Positions 53,755 to 63,086 of a DNA stretch of 64,000 bases are shown here, in pieces (the first letter of the stretch is position 1; each line of letters starts with the position of its first letter). The notes under the pieces were generated by a model. That model saw nothing but the letters and a program-made list of their open reading frames with translations. It made no database searches and had not been told where the DNA came from. Origin of the DNA: Marinobacter maroccanus (GTDB lineage: Bacteria > Pseudomonadota > Gammaproteobacteria > Pseudomonadales > Oleiphilaceae). Where the stretch lies: assembly GCF_002933275.1 (NCBI RefSeq), contig NZ_PSSX01000002.1:372001-436000 (forward strand). Direction: 5' to 3'. Made by a program: the position numbers and the translations under genes.

Positions 53755-54447
53755 CTAGCGCTTTTGCAGCAGGGTATCAACCTCCGCAAAATCACGGGCA
53801 ACAAAACGTCCGGTTTCCGGCAGATCCCCCTCGCGAACAAGCCAGGCGGTTTGCATACCTGCTGCCTCGGCTGCCTCAAGTTCGGCTTCCACGTCTGACA
53901 GGAACAACACCGTGGCCGCCTCCACGCCCAACTCCGACAGAATATTGCGGTATGAGGCCGCCTCTTTCTTGCCACCGATACGGGTATCGAAGTAGCCGGA
54001 GAAGAATGGCGTAAAGTCGCCTTCCGTGGTGAAACCGAAAATCAGCTTCTGGGCCTTGACCGACCCTGATGAGTATACGAACAGACGCAAACCCCGATCA
54101 TGCCAGCGCTGCAGGTAATCGGCAGCATCGGCGTAGATATGGCCCTTCAACTCTCCCCGCTGGTATCCCTGCTCCCAGACCATGCCCTGCAGCGCCTTCA
54201 GGGACGTTTCCTTGCGATCCTCTTTGATCCAGGTCTTTAGAACTTCGATCAGGCCATCAATATCCTCACGAGCAATACCTGACGCCTCTGCCACTGCATC
54301 CAGCTGCTCGGACACCGCAGGCGTGTCCTGATGCTGATCGCGGACAAATCCCGGCAGGTGTTCGCTCGCGTAGGGGAAGAGGACATCGTGCACAAACGAG
54401 ATCGAGCTGGTGGTCCCTTCGATGTCCGTCAGCACAACCCGGATCAT
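53755..54447 (-). CDS. mtnC: Acireductone synthase (enolase-phosphatase E1)
   Basis: HAD enzyme of methionine salvage that enolises and dephosphorylates 2,3-diketo-5-methylthiopentyl-1-phosphate to acireductone. 230 residues. The HAD nucleophile is in VVLTDIEGTTSSISFVHDVL; LFVYSSGSVKAQKLIFGFT and LFLSDVEAELEAAEAAGMQ are motifs II-IV. The start overlaps the mtnD stop by four bases; it is the last gene of mtnBDC. Confidence 0.97.
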   Translation of the reverse strand: MIRVVLTDIEGTTSSISFVHDVLFPYASEHLPGFVRDQHQDTPAVSEQLDAVAEASGIAREDIDGLIEVLKTWIKEDRKETSLKALQGMVWEQGYQRGELKGHIYADAADYLQRWHDRGLRLFVYSSGSVKAQKLIFGFTTEGDFTPFFSGYFDTRIGGKKEAASYRNILSELGVEAATVLFLSDVEAELEAAEAAGMQTAWLVREGDLPETGRFVARDFAEVDTLLQKR

Positions 54448-55004
54448 TCCGCCGCTCCTGCCAGTGCCTCGTAACGGGGCAACCTGCTGGCGATGTCTTC
54501 ACCGGTAAAATCGGCGACCCAGCCTTCAGGGTTGGTGAACAGGCGAATACAGGTAAACGCGGGTTCAGGCCCCATATCGAACCAGTGCCGCGTGCCATCT
54601 GGCACGCTGATCAGATCGTTTTTCTGGCACAGCACCGCAAACACCTCGTTGCCAAAGTGCAGGTAAAACAGGCCCTGGCCACGAACAAAGAAACGGACCT
54701 CATCCTCACTGTGGGTGTGCTCATCGAGGAATTTCTGGCGGAACGCCTCTCTCTGCGGATTGTCCGGATTCAGGCTAATCACGTCGGCAGTCTGAAAGCC
54801 GCATTCTTCTTTCAGTTTCGAAACTTCCTCGCTGTAAGCGTCGAGGATGTCCTCCTGGAATGCGTCCGAAGGCAGATCCTTGGTTGGCCACTGCTCAAAG
54901 CGCACACCCTGGCGAGCCAGGAGGTCACGAATCTCCGCGGGGTTCTCGGTAACCTTGCTCGCCCTTTCGGGCTGGCTCTGGTTAAAAATACTCAGGGTAG
55001 TCAT
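54444..55004 (-). CDS. mtnD: Acireductone dioxygenase
   Basis: Metal-dependent cupin that cleaves acireductone to formate and the ketoacid precursor of methionine (Fe form) or to CO (Ni form). 186 residues. The metal ligands lie in HTHSEDEVRFFVRGQGLFYL and SVPDGTRHWFDMGPEPAFTC. Both ends overlap neighbours by four bases. Confidence 0.97.
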   Translation of the reverse strand: MTTLSIFNQSQPERASKVTENPAEIRDLLARQGVRFEQWPTKDLPSDAFQEDILDAYSEEVSKLKEECGFQTADVISLNPDNPQREAFRQKFLDEHTHSEDEVRFFVRGQGLFYLHFGNEVFAVLCQKNDLISVPDGTRHWFDMGPEPAFTCIRLFTNPEGWVADFTGEDIASRLPRYEALAGAAE

Positions 55005-55627
55005 GGTCGGACCCTCATGGTTTCAAGCTCACATTCAAACAGGAATTCAAAAGCCTCGACATGGCGCAGGCAATCGGCCATGGTTTTGCCCCAGGTGTAC
55101 AGGCCATGGCCACGAATCAGATAACCGGGCTGCTCGGGGTGTTCCTGGAACCACGCCCGGGTCTGCTCCGCCAGCGCGTCGATATCCTGGGTGTTGTCGA
55201 ACACCGGAACGGTCAGGACCGATTCGTGGGTGTCGACACCGGTAAATGCCTTTTGCAATTCGTAGCCCTCCAGCGACAGTGGCTGGCCGGGTTCCAACAG
55301 GCGACTGAGAACCGTTGCCTTCACCGAGTGAGTGTGAAGCACCGCGCCAACCTCCGGAAACACCTCGTACAACACCGTATGCAACCGGGTCTCCGCGGAG
55401 GAGCGACAGTCACTCTGAACCGGGCGACCAGCCAGATCCACAACCATAACATCGCCGGCGCCCAACTGGCCCTTGTGGCGGCCGGAAACCGTTATGGCAA
55501 TGTGCTCTGCGTCTACACGGGCCGAATAGTTGCTGCTGGTTGCCGGTGACCAGCCCTGTTGGTAAAGGAAGCGGCCGGCCTCAACAATCGCCTCCGCGGC
55601 GACTGCGTATCGGGTAACATCAAACAC
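55001..55627 (-). CDS. mtnB: Methylthioribulose-1-phosphate dehydratase
   Basis: Zinc class II aldolase-like dehydratase of methionine salvage. 208 residues from the GTG at 55627 (read VFDVTRYAVAAEAIVEAGRF), which has GGGAGAGAG just upstream and gives the usual family length. The in-frame ATG at 55720 would run into xdhC. QGWSPATSSNYSAR is the substrate loop, and AVLHTHSVKATVLSRL has the zinc HxH. The gene order mtnB-mtnD-mtnC is fully overlapped. mtnA and mtnK or mtnP are not in the window. Confidence 0.95.
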   Translation of the reverse strand: MFDVTRYAVAAEAIVEAGRFLYQQGWSPATSSNYSARVDAEHIAITVSGRHKGQLGAGDVMVVDLAGRPVQSDCRSSAETRLHTVLYEVFPEVGAVLHTHSVKATVLSRLLEPGQPLSLEGYELQKAFTGVDTHESVLTVPVFDNTQDIDALAEQTRAWFQEHPEQPGYLIRGHGLYTWGKTMADCLRHVEAFEFLFECELETMRVRP

Positions 55628-55676
55628 GAGCTCTCTCCCGGGTTTCGGAGTGTTTACAACACTCCCATGGCCGCCA

Positions 55677-56672
55677 TTATAGGGACGAAGCAGCGCCCCG
55701 CAAATGGTGCCTTGCAGCAATCAGATCAGCGACAATGGAGATGGCAATTTCTGCCGGCGTCTTGCTCGGAATATCGACACCAATGGGCGCGCGCAGTCGT
55801 TCCAGTGCTGCCTTATCGAGCCCCAGAGAGGCGAGTCTTTCCCGCCGGGCTTCCGAGGTTTTGCGGGACCCCATGGCGCCAATGTAAAAGGCATCAGAAT
55901 GAAGGGCCGCCAGCAGCCCCATATCGTCGATGCGAGGATCGTGGGCCAGGGCCAGAATGCCGGACCAGGCATCGCCAAACCGGGCCGATATCAGATCATC
56001 GGGCAGGCGCCGGTCCAGCGGAATCTGATCAAAACTCCAGCCGGCGGCAAATGTCTCCCTGGGCTCGCAGAGAGTTACGGCAAATTCTGCCGCCGTCGCA
56101 AACTCGAAAACGTAACGGGCCACCTCACCAGCGCCAATCAGCAACAGCCGGCATTCAGGCTGCAGGGCGTGGATAAGCTGCTCGCCATCGAAGCGAACCG
56201 ATTTGCCGGTCATGGCCACGGCATGCTCAAGGGCCGCAACACCTTTCATGGGTACGCGACGTACCACTGGCTCGCGATCCCGTAAGGCAACCGCCATCGC
56301 CTGGACGTGATCAAGGCCTGACTGGCCCTCAAGGGGTTCAACAAGAAGCCGGATCCGCCCCCCGCACGGCAGTTGGAAGTGGTCCCGGTCATCATCGGTG
56401 ATTCCGTAATCAACGAATACAGGATGATCCGGCCCGTCTTCCGCTGTGCGACGCAGAAGGTCTTCCTCCAGGCAACCACCGGATACCGAACCGCTCCAGT
56501 GACCGGATTCGGCAATCGCCAGCCAGGAGCCGACCGGGCGTGGCGAGGAACCCCAGGTTTCAACGATGGTGCACAGCCAGGCCCGCTGCCCAGCCTGCAG
56601 CCAGCCAGACATCCTGTCTATGACTGTCTGGCGGCCGGTAGCAACCGAATGGGCGACGTGAGACTCAGGCAT
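55677..56672 (-). CDS. xdhC: XdhC/CoxI family molybdenum-cofactor chaperone
   Basis: Binds and modifies (sulfurates or cytidylates) Moco before insertion into the hydroxylase encoded upstream. 331 residues. The N-terminal XdhC_CoxI domain shows AWLCTIVETWGSSPRPVGSW and SGSVSGGCLEEDLLRRT; the C-terminal Rossmann domain includes LLLIGAGEVARYVFEFA and FYIGAMGSRKTSEARRERL. The start overlaps the large-subunit stop by eight bases, so the chaperone is coupled to its client. Confidence 0.92.
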   Translation of the reverse strand: MPESHVAHSVATGRQTVIDRMSGWLQAGQRAWLCTIVETWGSSPRPVGSWLAIAESGHWSGSVSGGCLEEDLLRRTAEDGPDHPVFVDYGITDDDRDHFQLPCGGRIRLLVEPLEGQSGLDHVQAMAVALRDREPVVRRVPMKGVAALEHAVAMTGKSVRFDGEQLIHALQPECRLLLIGAGEVARYVFEFATAAEFAVTLCEPRETFAAGWSFDQIPLDRRLPDDLISARFGDAWSGILALAHDPRIDDMGLLAALHSDAFYIGAMGSRKTSEARRERLASLGLDKAALERLRAPIGVDIPSKTPAEIAISIVADLIAARHHLRGAASSL

Positions 56673-58869
56673 TGGCTTTCAGTGGCAGGCTGCGCTGACG
56701 CTTGCCGTTCAGTGCGAACAGGGCATTACCCAGGGCCGGGATGACTGGAGGCACCCCCGGCTCACCGACACCCGTCGGCGCCTCGCTGCTATCAACAATA
56801 TCCACCACCACCTCAGGTCGTTCGTACTGCCTCATCAACGGATAGTCGTGGAAGTTGCTCTGCTGGACCTCGCCGTCCTGCAGGGTAATCTCGCCGTAGA
56901 GTGCTGCGGTCAGCCCGAACAGAATGCCGCCCTCGATCTGGTCCTCCACGATCCGCGGATTCACCACCTGACCACAATCCACCGAACAGGTGACCCTGTA
57001 AACCCGGACGGCACCATTCTCGATTCCGGCTTCCACCACCTGCGCCACGTAGGTGCCGAAACTCCGGAACAAGGCGAGTCCCCGGGCCCGGCCCTCTGGC
57101 ACAGGCGACTGCCAGTCGGCAAGCCTGGCAACCCGTTCAAGCACTTCAAGGTGCCTTGGCTCATGAGAAATCAGCCGACGACGGAACTGGAAAGGATCCT
57201 CGCCTGCTTCATGGGCCAGTTCGTCCATGAAGGTTTCAACCGCAAACCCGTTGTGGGAATAGCCCACGGAACGCCACCAGGTAATGGGAATACCGGGATC
57301 GGTACGGGTATGGCGGATATCAATGTTGGCCACCTGGTAGGGATACTCGATGGCGCCCTCGATCGCAGAGATATCTTTGGGTGTGGCGAGGCCTTCGGCC
57401 ATCAGCCCGACCGTGGCCAGGGTGTCGTACATGAATTTCGGTGCCCAGGGATACTGGGCCGGCGCCGCATTCCGGACATACCAGTCAAGAATCTGCGGGC
57501 CAACAATCTGGTGATGCCAGCCCGTCAGTTCACCACCAGAAAGACTGGCTTTCATACGGTGCAGCATTGCCGGACGATAGAGGTCGTGGCGGGTGTCTTC
57601 TTCCCGGGACCAGATGACCTTTACCGGCCGCCTGATGCGATAGGCCAGCGCTGCCGCTTCTTCAATGTAATCCTGGGTCAGACGACGACCAAAACCGCCA
57701 CCGAGGAAGGTGGTATTGATGGTGATATCGTCAGGCCCGAGATCGGTCGCCCTGGCCGCCGCGATCCGACCAAGATCCGGTGCCTGGGTGGGGGCCCAGA
57801 CTTCCATCCGGTCTCCACGGTACCAGGCCGTGGCATTCATGGGTTCCAACGTCGCATGGGCAAGGTAGGGCTGGGCGTACTCCGCTTCCACTACCCTGTC
57901 CCCCGCCTCCATGGCGCTGGCAAAACTGCCTTCACTGCGCTCGGATTCTCCGGGATCGTCATCAGCTGCGGAGCGATAGGAATCAAACACATCGTCCGTG
58001 GACAAAGACACGGCATCCGAGAAATCCCAGTCTATCTGGAGGGCGTCCTGGGCCTTTCGGGCACGCCAGTACTTGTCTGCGACCACGGCAACGCCGCGCT
58101 CGATCTCGAATACCTCAAGCACACCCGTCATTGCCCGGACCTGATCAGCGTTGAAGTCCCGGACCCGGCCTCCGCGACGGGGGGACCGTGAAACCACCCC
58201 GTACACCATGTCCGGCAGATCCACATCAATTCCGTAAACCGCGGTGCCCGTTGACTTGGCCCGGGCATCCAGTTTGCCCCGTTGCTTACCGATATACTTC
58301 CATTCACTCCGTGGCTTGAGGGCAATATCACCCCGCACCACCTCTTTGGCAGCCAGCTCCACCAACTTGCCATAGGCCATGGAATCGATACCGTTCGGGT
58401 GCACCACCCGCCCTTCACTGGCCTGGCACTCGGCCGCTTTGACGTTCCAGACTCGGGCGGCGGCCATAACCAGCATCTGGCGGGCTTCCGCGCCGGCCAT
58501 TCGCAGAGGCTCCCAGCTGGTTGCAACACTGGTACTGCCGCCGGTGAGCTGAAGTTTGTAAAGAGGATTTCGATACTCGGGCGCCACCGGCGCGAAGCGG
58601 GGTGTAATCCGCTCCGGCTGGATTTCCAGCTCCTCCGCGATGAGCGTCGTCAATCCGGTATAGGTGCCCTGCCCCATTTCGACCCGGGCCAGGGTGAAGA
58701 AGACCTCGTCATCGGTGGTCAGTTCGAGCCAGGCATCGGGCCGCCATTCACCGGTATCCGGCTCGTAGCCGGTCTGGATTCCGGCACAGCCCGGCAGCGT
58801 CATTGAAACCATCAGACTGCCAGAGGCGCCGGCACTGACCTTGAGGAAATTCCGTCGGTTCATGGCCAT
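56665..58869 (-). CDS. Molybdenum hydroxylase large subunit (IorB-like), Tat-exported
   Basis: 734-residue molybdopterin-binding subunit of the xanthine dehydrogenase/isoquinoline 1-oxidoreductase group. A twin-arginine signal starts the protein (NRRNFLKVSAGASGSLMVSM, with a possible lipobox TLPGC). VEMGQGTYTGLTTLIAEELE and NTTFLGGGFGRRLTQDYIEE are Moco-site segments. Start is at ATG 58869 (second ATG 58863), directly after the small-subunit stop. No FAD subunit is encoded, so electrons probably leave through the 2Fe-2S subunit to a cytochrome. Substrate unknown: isoquinoline, aldehyde or N-heterocycle are possible. Confidence 0.9.
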   Translation of the reverse strand: MAMNRRNFLKVSAGASGSLMVSMTLPGCAGIQTGYEPDTGEWRPDAWLELTTDDEVFFTLARVEMGQGTYTGLTTLIAEELEIQPERITPRFAPVAPEYRNPLYKLQLTGGSTSVATSWEPLRMAGAEARQMLVMAAARVWNVKAAECQASEGRVVHPNGIDSMAYGKLVELAAKEVVRGDIALKPRSEWKYIGKQRGKLDARAKSTGTAVYGIDVDLPDMVYGVVSRSPRRGGRVRDFNADQVRAMTGVLEVFEIERGVAVVADKYWRARKAQDALQIDWDFSDAVSLSTDDVFDSYRSAADDDPGESERSEGSFASAMEAGDRVVEAEYAQPYLAHATLEPMNATAWYRGDRMEVWAPTQAPDLGRIAAARATDLGPDDITINTTFLGGGFGRRLTQDYIEEAAALAYRIRRPVKVIWSREEDTRHDLYRPAMLHRMKASLSGGELTGWHHQIVGPQILDWYVRNAAPAQYPWAPKFMYDTLATVGLMAEGLATPKDISAIEGAIEYPYQVANIDIRHTRTDPGIPITWWRSVGYSHNGFAVETFMDELAHEAGEDPFQFRRRLISHEPRHLEVLERVARLADWQSPVPEGRARGLALFRSFGTYVAQVVEAGIENGAVRVYRVTCSVDCGQVVNPRIVEDQIEGGILFGLTAALYGEITLQDGEVQQSNFHDYPLMRQYERPEVVVDIVDSSEAPTGVGEPGVPPVIPALGNALFALNGKRQRSLPLKANA

Positions 58870-58870
58870 G

Positions 58871-59359
58871 TTACGCCTCTCGTCCCGATGTGCTGCCTGA
58901 GGACTCAGTGCCGGCCACCGATTCCACAGCGGCAATGATCCGGGAGTAGGTTCCGCACCGGCACAGGTTGCCTGTCATGGCGGCAACAATCTCTTCCCTA
59001 GACGGAGCCGGATTATTTGCCAGCAAGTGGGCGGCACTCATGATCTGGCCAGACTGACAGTAGCCGCACTGCGGAACGCCGTGCTCAATCCAGGCTTCCT
59101 GCAAGGCATGAAGCCGATCACCGTCCTTCAATCCTTCGATCGTGACCACCTGGCCGCCGGCAGCCATTTCAACCGGAGTAGAACAGGAGCGTACAGGCTG
59201 ACCGTTCAGGTGCACCGTGCAGGCGCCACACAGGCCCGCACCACAACCGAATTTGGTGCCCTTGAGCCCCAGCTCATCGCGCAACACCCAAAGAAGCGGC
59301 GTATCTCCTTCGATGTCCAGCGACCGCTCGTCGCCGTTAACTGTCAGGCTCACGGCCAT
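58871..59359 (-). CDS. Molybdenum hydroxylase 2Fe-2S subunit (IorA-like)
   Basis: 162-residue small subunit with two 2Fe-2S clusters. The plant-type ferredoxin cluster is [21 protein letters not shown]; the second, helical cluster is [16 protein letters not shown] with [13 protein letters not shown]. It has no signal of its own and would be co-exported with the Tat-bearing large subunit. First gene of the ior-like/xdhC operon. Confidence 0.95.
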   Translation of the reverse strand: MAVSLTVNGDERSLDIEGDTPLLWVLRDELGLKGTKFGCGAGLCGACTVHLNGQPVRSCSTPVEMAAGGQVVTIEGLKDGDRLHALQEAWIEHGVPQCGYCQSGQIMSAAHLLANNPAPSREEIVAAMTGNLCRCGTYSRIIAAVESVAGTESSGSTSGREA

Positions 59360-59438
59360 CCGTACTCTCTCCTTTACATCGCCGGCCTTGTTGCCGGATT
59401 CTATTGTTGTGCCCGCGCCTGCGGCAGAGGCTCAGCTT

Positions 59439-59630
59439 TTATTTGACGACGTCTTCGCCATCCTTGTTAACCCAGATCTTGCGCTCGCCGGATTCCATCT
59501 TGCCTTGGGAGTTCCAGACCTCCCGATCCGTTGTGGCCTCTTCAACCTTGCCGTTATCGTTCCAGATCACTCGATCCTTACAACCCGCCAATGCCAGTAC
59601 GGCGAATACAACCAATACAGCTTTTTTCAC
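59439..59630 (-). CDS. Small lipoprotein with three WNxxGK-type repeats
   Basis: 63 residues. A lipoprotein signal (KKAVLVVFAVLALAGC) is followed by only about 46 mature residues. These consist of three degenerate copies of one unit: DRVIWNDNGKVEE, DREVWNSQGKMES and ERKIWVNKDGEDV. The pattern is charged-charged-x-aliphatic-Trp, then Asn/Asp and Gly. I do not recognise a named family. Context gives little: the hydroxylase genes lie downstream and an Smr gene upstream on the same strand. Confidence 0.8.
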   Translation of the reverse strand: MKKAVLVVFAVLALAGCKDRVIWNDNGKVEEATTDREVWNSQGKMESGERKIWVNKDGEDVVK

Positions 59631-59693
59631 GACGATAACCTCCGTTCAGCCGCCGTGGCGGCTTTTGTTAAAGGATGTCTGGGATCGGAGCCA

Positions 59694-60275
59694 CTAACGG
59701 CTTCCGTGGAGTTCACGATTATGTTGCTTGTCCCGGTCACTTTTTCGCACCATGACATAAACCGCACCGGTGCCACCATGGTGTTTCTGGGCCGAATGAA
59801 ATGCCAGGACATCATCCAGCTCGGGAAGCCATTTGGCGAGGTAGCTTTTGAGCTGGGCAATACCGTCGGGATTGCGCTCGCCCTTGCCATGAAGAATGAT
59901 GACCGAACGCAGGCCATAGCGCACACAATCGCCAATGAACCTGAACACTTCACGTCGGGACTGCTCAACGGTCATCCGGTGCAGGTCGAGGCGGGCCTCG
60001 ATAGGATACTGGCCAAGCCTAAGCTTGCGAAACACGCCGTGCTGAATGCCCGGGCGTTGCCAGCTCAATACATCGTGGGCTGTGAGCGGCTCCACCATGT
60101 CGGAAGTCAGTGGGTTGGTATCCCGCAACGGCTTTTCCACGGCCGCCCTCTGGCGCTCCAGGTGGCCTGGCGTCAGTTCGCGGGGCGTTGTCACCTCGGC
60201 CCGGTTGGGCTTGCGGATACGCCGGACGTCTTTCATTTCCTCAAGGAAGCTGAGGCGCTCATCTTTAGTCGTCAT
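59694..60275 (-). CDS. Smr domain protein
   Basis: 193-residue soluble protein with a C-terminal Smr (small MutS-related) domain starting ARLDLHRMTVEQSRREVFRF. It contains the nuclease-type motif VIILHGKGERNP and ends HHGGTGAVYVMVRKSDRD. The N-terminal 90 residues include a DVRRIRKPNRAEV segment typical of the standalone gammaproteobacterial Smr (YdaL/SmrA-like) group. Members nick DNA or cleave RNA on collided ribosomes; the role here is unknown. Confidence 0.9.
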   Translation of the reverse strand: MTTKDERLSFLEEMKDVRRIRKPNRAEVTTPRELTPGHLERQRAAVEKPLRDTNPLTSDMVEPLTAHDVLSWQRPGIQHGVFRKLRLGQYPIEARLDLHRMTVEQSRREVFRFIGDCVRYGLRSVIILHGKGERNPDGIAQLKSYLAKWLPELDDVLAFHSAQKHHGGTGAVYVMVRKSDRDKQHNRELHGSR

Positions 60276-60433
60276 GGCATTACAGTTAATGACCTGTTTC
60301 GGATACCGACTTTACCACCCGGGTTACCGGCCTTAAAGAAAACTGATCTATGTCAGGCCTGATGCGACCAAAATCGTAGGGCGACGGACGCTTTGGCTAC
60401 ACTACACTTCAGACGGACAATAATAACCAGCGA

Positions 60434-62362
60434 GTGACTACGGACATGGCCTCAGCGAACCAGGAAAATGACCGCCCCCAGAACATCCGAGCAATCATGA
60501 CATTCCTGCGGGAACATGCACCCTTCTCCAGCATGGATGACTCGCACCTGGCGCATTTCGCCGAGAATGCCTCTATTCAGTTCTACGCCGATGGCGATGT
60601 CGTCCTGTCTCCAGACCATGACGTTGTTAAACGATTCTACGTGGTCAAACAGGGGCGGATTCGTGGCGAGCGCCACAACGACAAGGAGGACCGCACCGAA
60701 ACCACCTTCGAGATCAGCCAGGGTGAGTGCTTTCCTCTCGCCGCCATGATCGGAGAACGGCCAACCAGAACGCTGCACCGGGCATCAGGCGATACCTTCT
60801 GCCTCAGTATCGGGCAAACGGCATTTGTTAACCTGTTTTCTGAAAGTGAGCCTTTTCGGGATTTCTGCCTGCGCGGTGTCAGCAGCCTGCTGGATCAGGT
60901 GAACCGGCGCATCCAGTCAAGCGCCATGGCCTCAATGGGATCCAGCACCTCTCTGGACACCCCGCTGGAACGTTATGCCCTGCGCAATCCTATCGTGTGC
61001 TCGCCCGATCTTCCTGTGCGAAAAGCCGTGGCCCGCATGCACGAAAACAATGTCGGCAGCATCATCATTACCGATGAAAACCGTATCCCGACCGGCATTT
61101 TCACACTGCGGGACCTCAGAACCATGATCGCTGAGGGCACCGGCCCGCTGGACACGCCAATACAGCAGGTCATGACCAAGAATCCCTGCTGCCTGCCATC
61201 CCATGCCGATGCGTTCGAAGCCGCCATGCTTATGGCAGAGCACCATTTTGCCCATCTGTGCGTTATCGACGATGACCATAAGCTCATTGGCGTGGTTTCG
61301 GAACGTGACCTGTTCTCCCTGCAGCGGGTGGATCTGGTTAACCTCGCCCGTACCATTGGCACCGCTACTCATCTGCGCACCCTGGTGAGTCTGCGAACGG
61401 ATGTTTCCCGCCTGGTGGATGCGATGCTGGCCCATGGCGCTGACTCCGGGCAGGTGGTCAAGATCATCACCACACTCAACGACGTAACCGTTCGGCGGGT
61501 TCTGGAACTCAACATCAAGAAGAACGATCCCGGCATTCCCTTTACCTGGCTGACCTTCGGCAGTGAGGGCCGCCAGGAGCAAACCCTGTTGACCGACCAG
61601 GACAATGGCATCCTGTTCCAGACTCCCGAAGGCATGACCGAAGAACAGGTCCGCGAGAAACTGCTGCCCTTTGCCCGGAAGGTTAACGACGAACTGGCTG
61701 AATGCGGCTTTACCCTGTGCAAAGGCAACATCATGGCCAGCAACCCGAAGCTCTGCCTGAGCGACAAGGAATGGGACGACTGGTTTATCCGGTTCATTGA
61801 CGCGTCAACGCCCCAGAATCTGGTGTATTCCTCAATCTTCCTGGATATGAGAGCCATCTATGGGCCTACGGAGCCCCTGGATGCACTCCTGGATAAGGTT
61901 CTGACGCGAATCCGAAAAAACGCCTTGTTCCAGAAAATGCTTGCCGGCAACGCCTTCCAGCGGAAGCCGCCGCTGACCATGTTCCGCAACTTCCGCTATA
62001 TATCTGAGGGCAACAAGCACTCACTGGACCTCAAGCGCCAGGGCCTGGCGCCTTTTGTGGAGGCTGTGCGGGTCTTTGCCCTGGCGAACGGTGTTGAGAC
62101 GGCAAACACCCTGGAGCGCATGGACGAGCTGGCCAAAAAAGGCGTCTTCGACCCTAAAGATGCCAATGCATGGAAGGAAGGTTACAGCCTGATCCAGGCG
62201 ATCCGGATGCGGGCCCATCAGGAAATGCTCGCACGGGGCGAGGAACTGACAAACTACATTGATCCCGACGACCTGAACCCGCTCGACCGGCGAATCCTGC
62301 GGGAATCCTTCAGGCAGGCGCAGCGGTTGCAACAAAAGCTCGAAGTTACCTACCAACTCTGA
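60434..62362 (+). CDS. cNMP-binding/CBS/DUF294 nucleotidyltransferase-like protein
   Basis: 642-residue signalling protein (GTG start at 60434; in-frame ATG at 60446). Domains in order: cyclic-nucleotide-binding-like (about 20-145), two CBS repeats (about 175-300; RKAVARMHENNVGSIIITDE and AFEAAMLMAEHHFAHLCVID), DUF294 nucleotidyltransferase-like (about 320-470, with TFGSEGRQEQTLLTDQDNGI), and DUF294_C to the end. GSEGRQE with DQDN is the nucleotidyltransferase active-site pattern. Such proteins sit beside acetate-type symporters, as here, and probably regulate uptake; this role is inferred. Confidence 0.92.
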   Translation: MTTDMASANQENDRPQNIRAIMTFLREHAPFSSMDDSHLAHFAENASIQFYADGDVVLSPDHDVVKRFYVVKQGRIRGERHNDKEDRTETTFEISQGECFPLAAMIGERPTRTLHRASGDTFCLSIGQTAFVNLFSESEPFRDFCLRGVSSLLDQVNRRIQSSAMASMGSSTSLDTPLERYALRNPIVCSPDLPVRKAVARMHENNVGSIIITDENRIPTGIFTLRDLRTMIAEGTGPLDTPIQQVMTKNPCCLPSHADAFEAAMLMAEHHFAHLCVIDDDHKLIGVVSERDLFSLQRVDLVNLARTIGTATHLRTLVSLRTDVSRLVDAMLAHGADSGQVVKIITTLNDVTVRRVLELNIKKNDPGIPFTWLTFGSEGRQEQTLLTDQDNGILFQTPEGMTEEQVREKLLPFARKVNDELAECGFTLCKGNIMASNPKLCLSDKEWDDWFIRFIDASTPQNLVYSSIFLDMRAIYGPTEPLDALLDKVLTRIRKNALFQKMLAGNAFQRKPPLTMFRNFRYISEGNKHSLDLKRQGLAPFVEAVRVFALANGVETANTLERMDELAKKGVFDPKDANAWKEGYSLIQAIRMRAHQEMLARGEELTNYIDPDDLNPLDRRILRESFRQAQRLQQKLEVTYQL

Positions 62363-62378
62363 TCTTCAGGCGCGAGAT

Positions 62379-63086
62379 ATGCTGGAACAAATCAAACAAT
62401 GGATTGAGCATCGCCGGGGCGGAAAGATCGGCAGCCACGATCCCGGCAATCTGCCGAACCCTAAAACACCTGGAGAACAGCTCCTCACTGATTGCCGCCT
62501 GATTGTGCTTGATCTGGAAACCACCGGTCTGAATGCGGCGAAAGACGAAGTAATCGCCATTGGCGCAGTTGCCATCAGGGGTGGGGTTATCCACCTCGGC
62601 GACCAGTTCGATCTGATCCTGAGGCGGCCCGAGCTCGACATCCGTGAAACCGTGCTCATCCACGGAATCGGCCCTGAAGCGCTGACCCAGGGGCACGAGA
62701 TCGAGGACGCTCTACTTTACCTTCTCGAATGGATGAACGGCGATCCGATTCTGGCCTACCACTCGGCGTTTGATCAGAAATTCCTTGAAAAAACCCTCAA
62801 AGCACAACTGGGTTATAGCCAGCCCCATACCTGGATGGACGTAGCAGACTTGATGCCGGCCTTTTTCCCCAATACAAAAACCGGCGGCAAAGGACTCGAC
62901 AACTGGGCGGATTATTTTGGCCTTGAAGTCGGTGAACGACATCACGCGGCCTCCGATGCGCTCGCCACAGCCGAGCTCACCTTGATAGCCCTGAACAAGG
63001 CTCGAGCGGAGGGCGTAAAAACCCTGAAGGGGCTGTACGACAAGCTTCATTACCACCGGCGCCTGCAAAACATGCATCGTTACTGA
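62379..63086 (+). CDS. DnaQ-like 3'-5' exonuclease
   Basis: 235 residues with a DEDDh exonuclease fold: ExoI motif CRLIVLDLETTGLNAAKDEV (Asp-x-Glu), ExoII in LAYHSAFDQKFLEKTL (Asp), and ExoIII in RHHAASDALATAELTLIAL (His, Asp). An N-terminal 35-residue extension is basic. It begins 16 bases after the DUF294 gene, a conserved pairing in symporter modules; the substrate is unknown and it is distinct from the replicative epsilon subunit. Confidence 0.9.
   Translation: MLEQIKQWIEHRRGGKIGSHDPGNLPNPKTPGEQLLTDCRLIVLDLETTGLNAAKDEVIAIGAVAIRGGVIHLGDQFDLILRRPELDIRETVLIHGIGPEALTQGHEIEDALLYLLEWMNGDPILAYHSAFDQKFLEKTLKAQLGYSQPHTWMDVADLMPAFFPNTKTGGKGLDNWADYFGLEVGERHHAASDALATAELTLIALNKARAEGVKTLKGLYDKLHYHRRLQNMHRY

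Noticed and set aside
53742-53765. Possible terminator at the mtnC stop
   Set aside because: Only a six-base AAAAGC/GCTTTT stem with a poor interior; too weak to call, though a T run follows on the minus strand.
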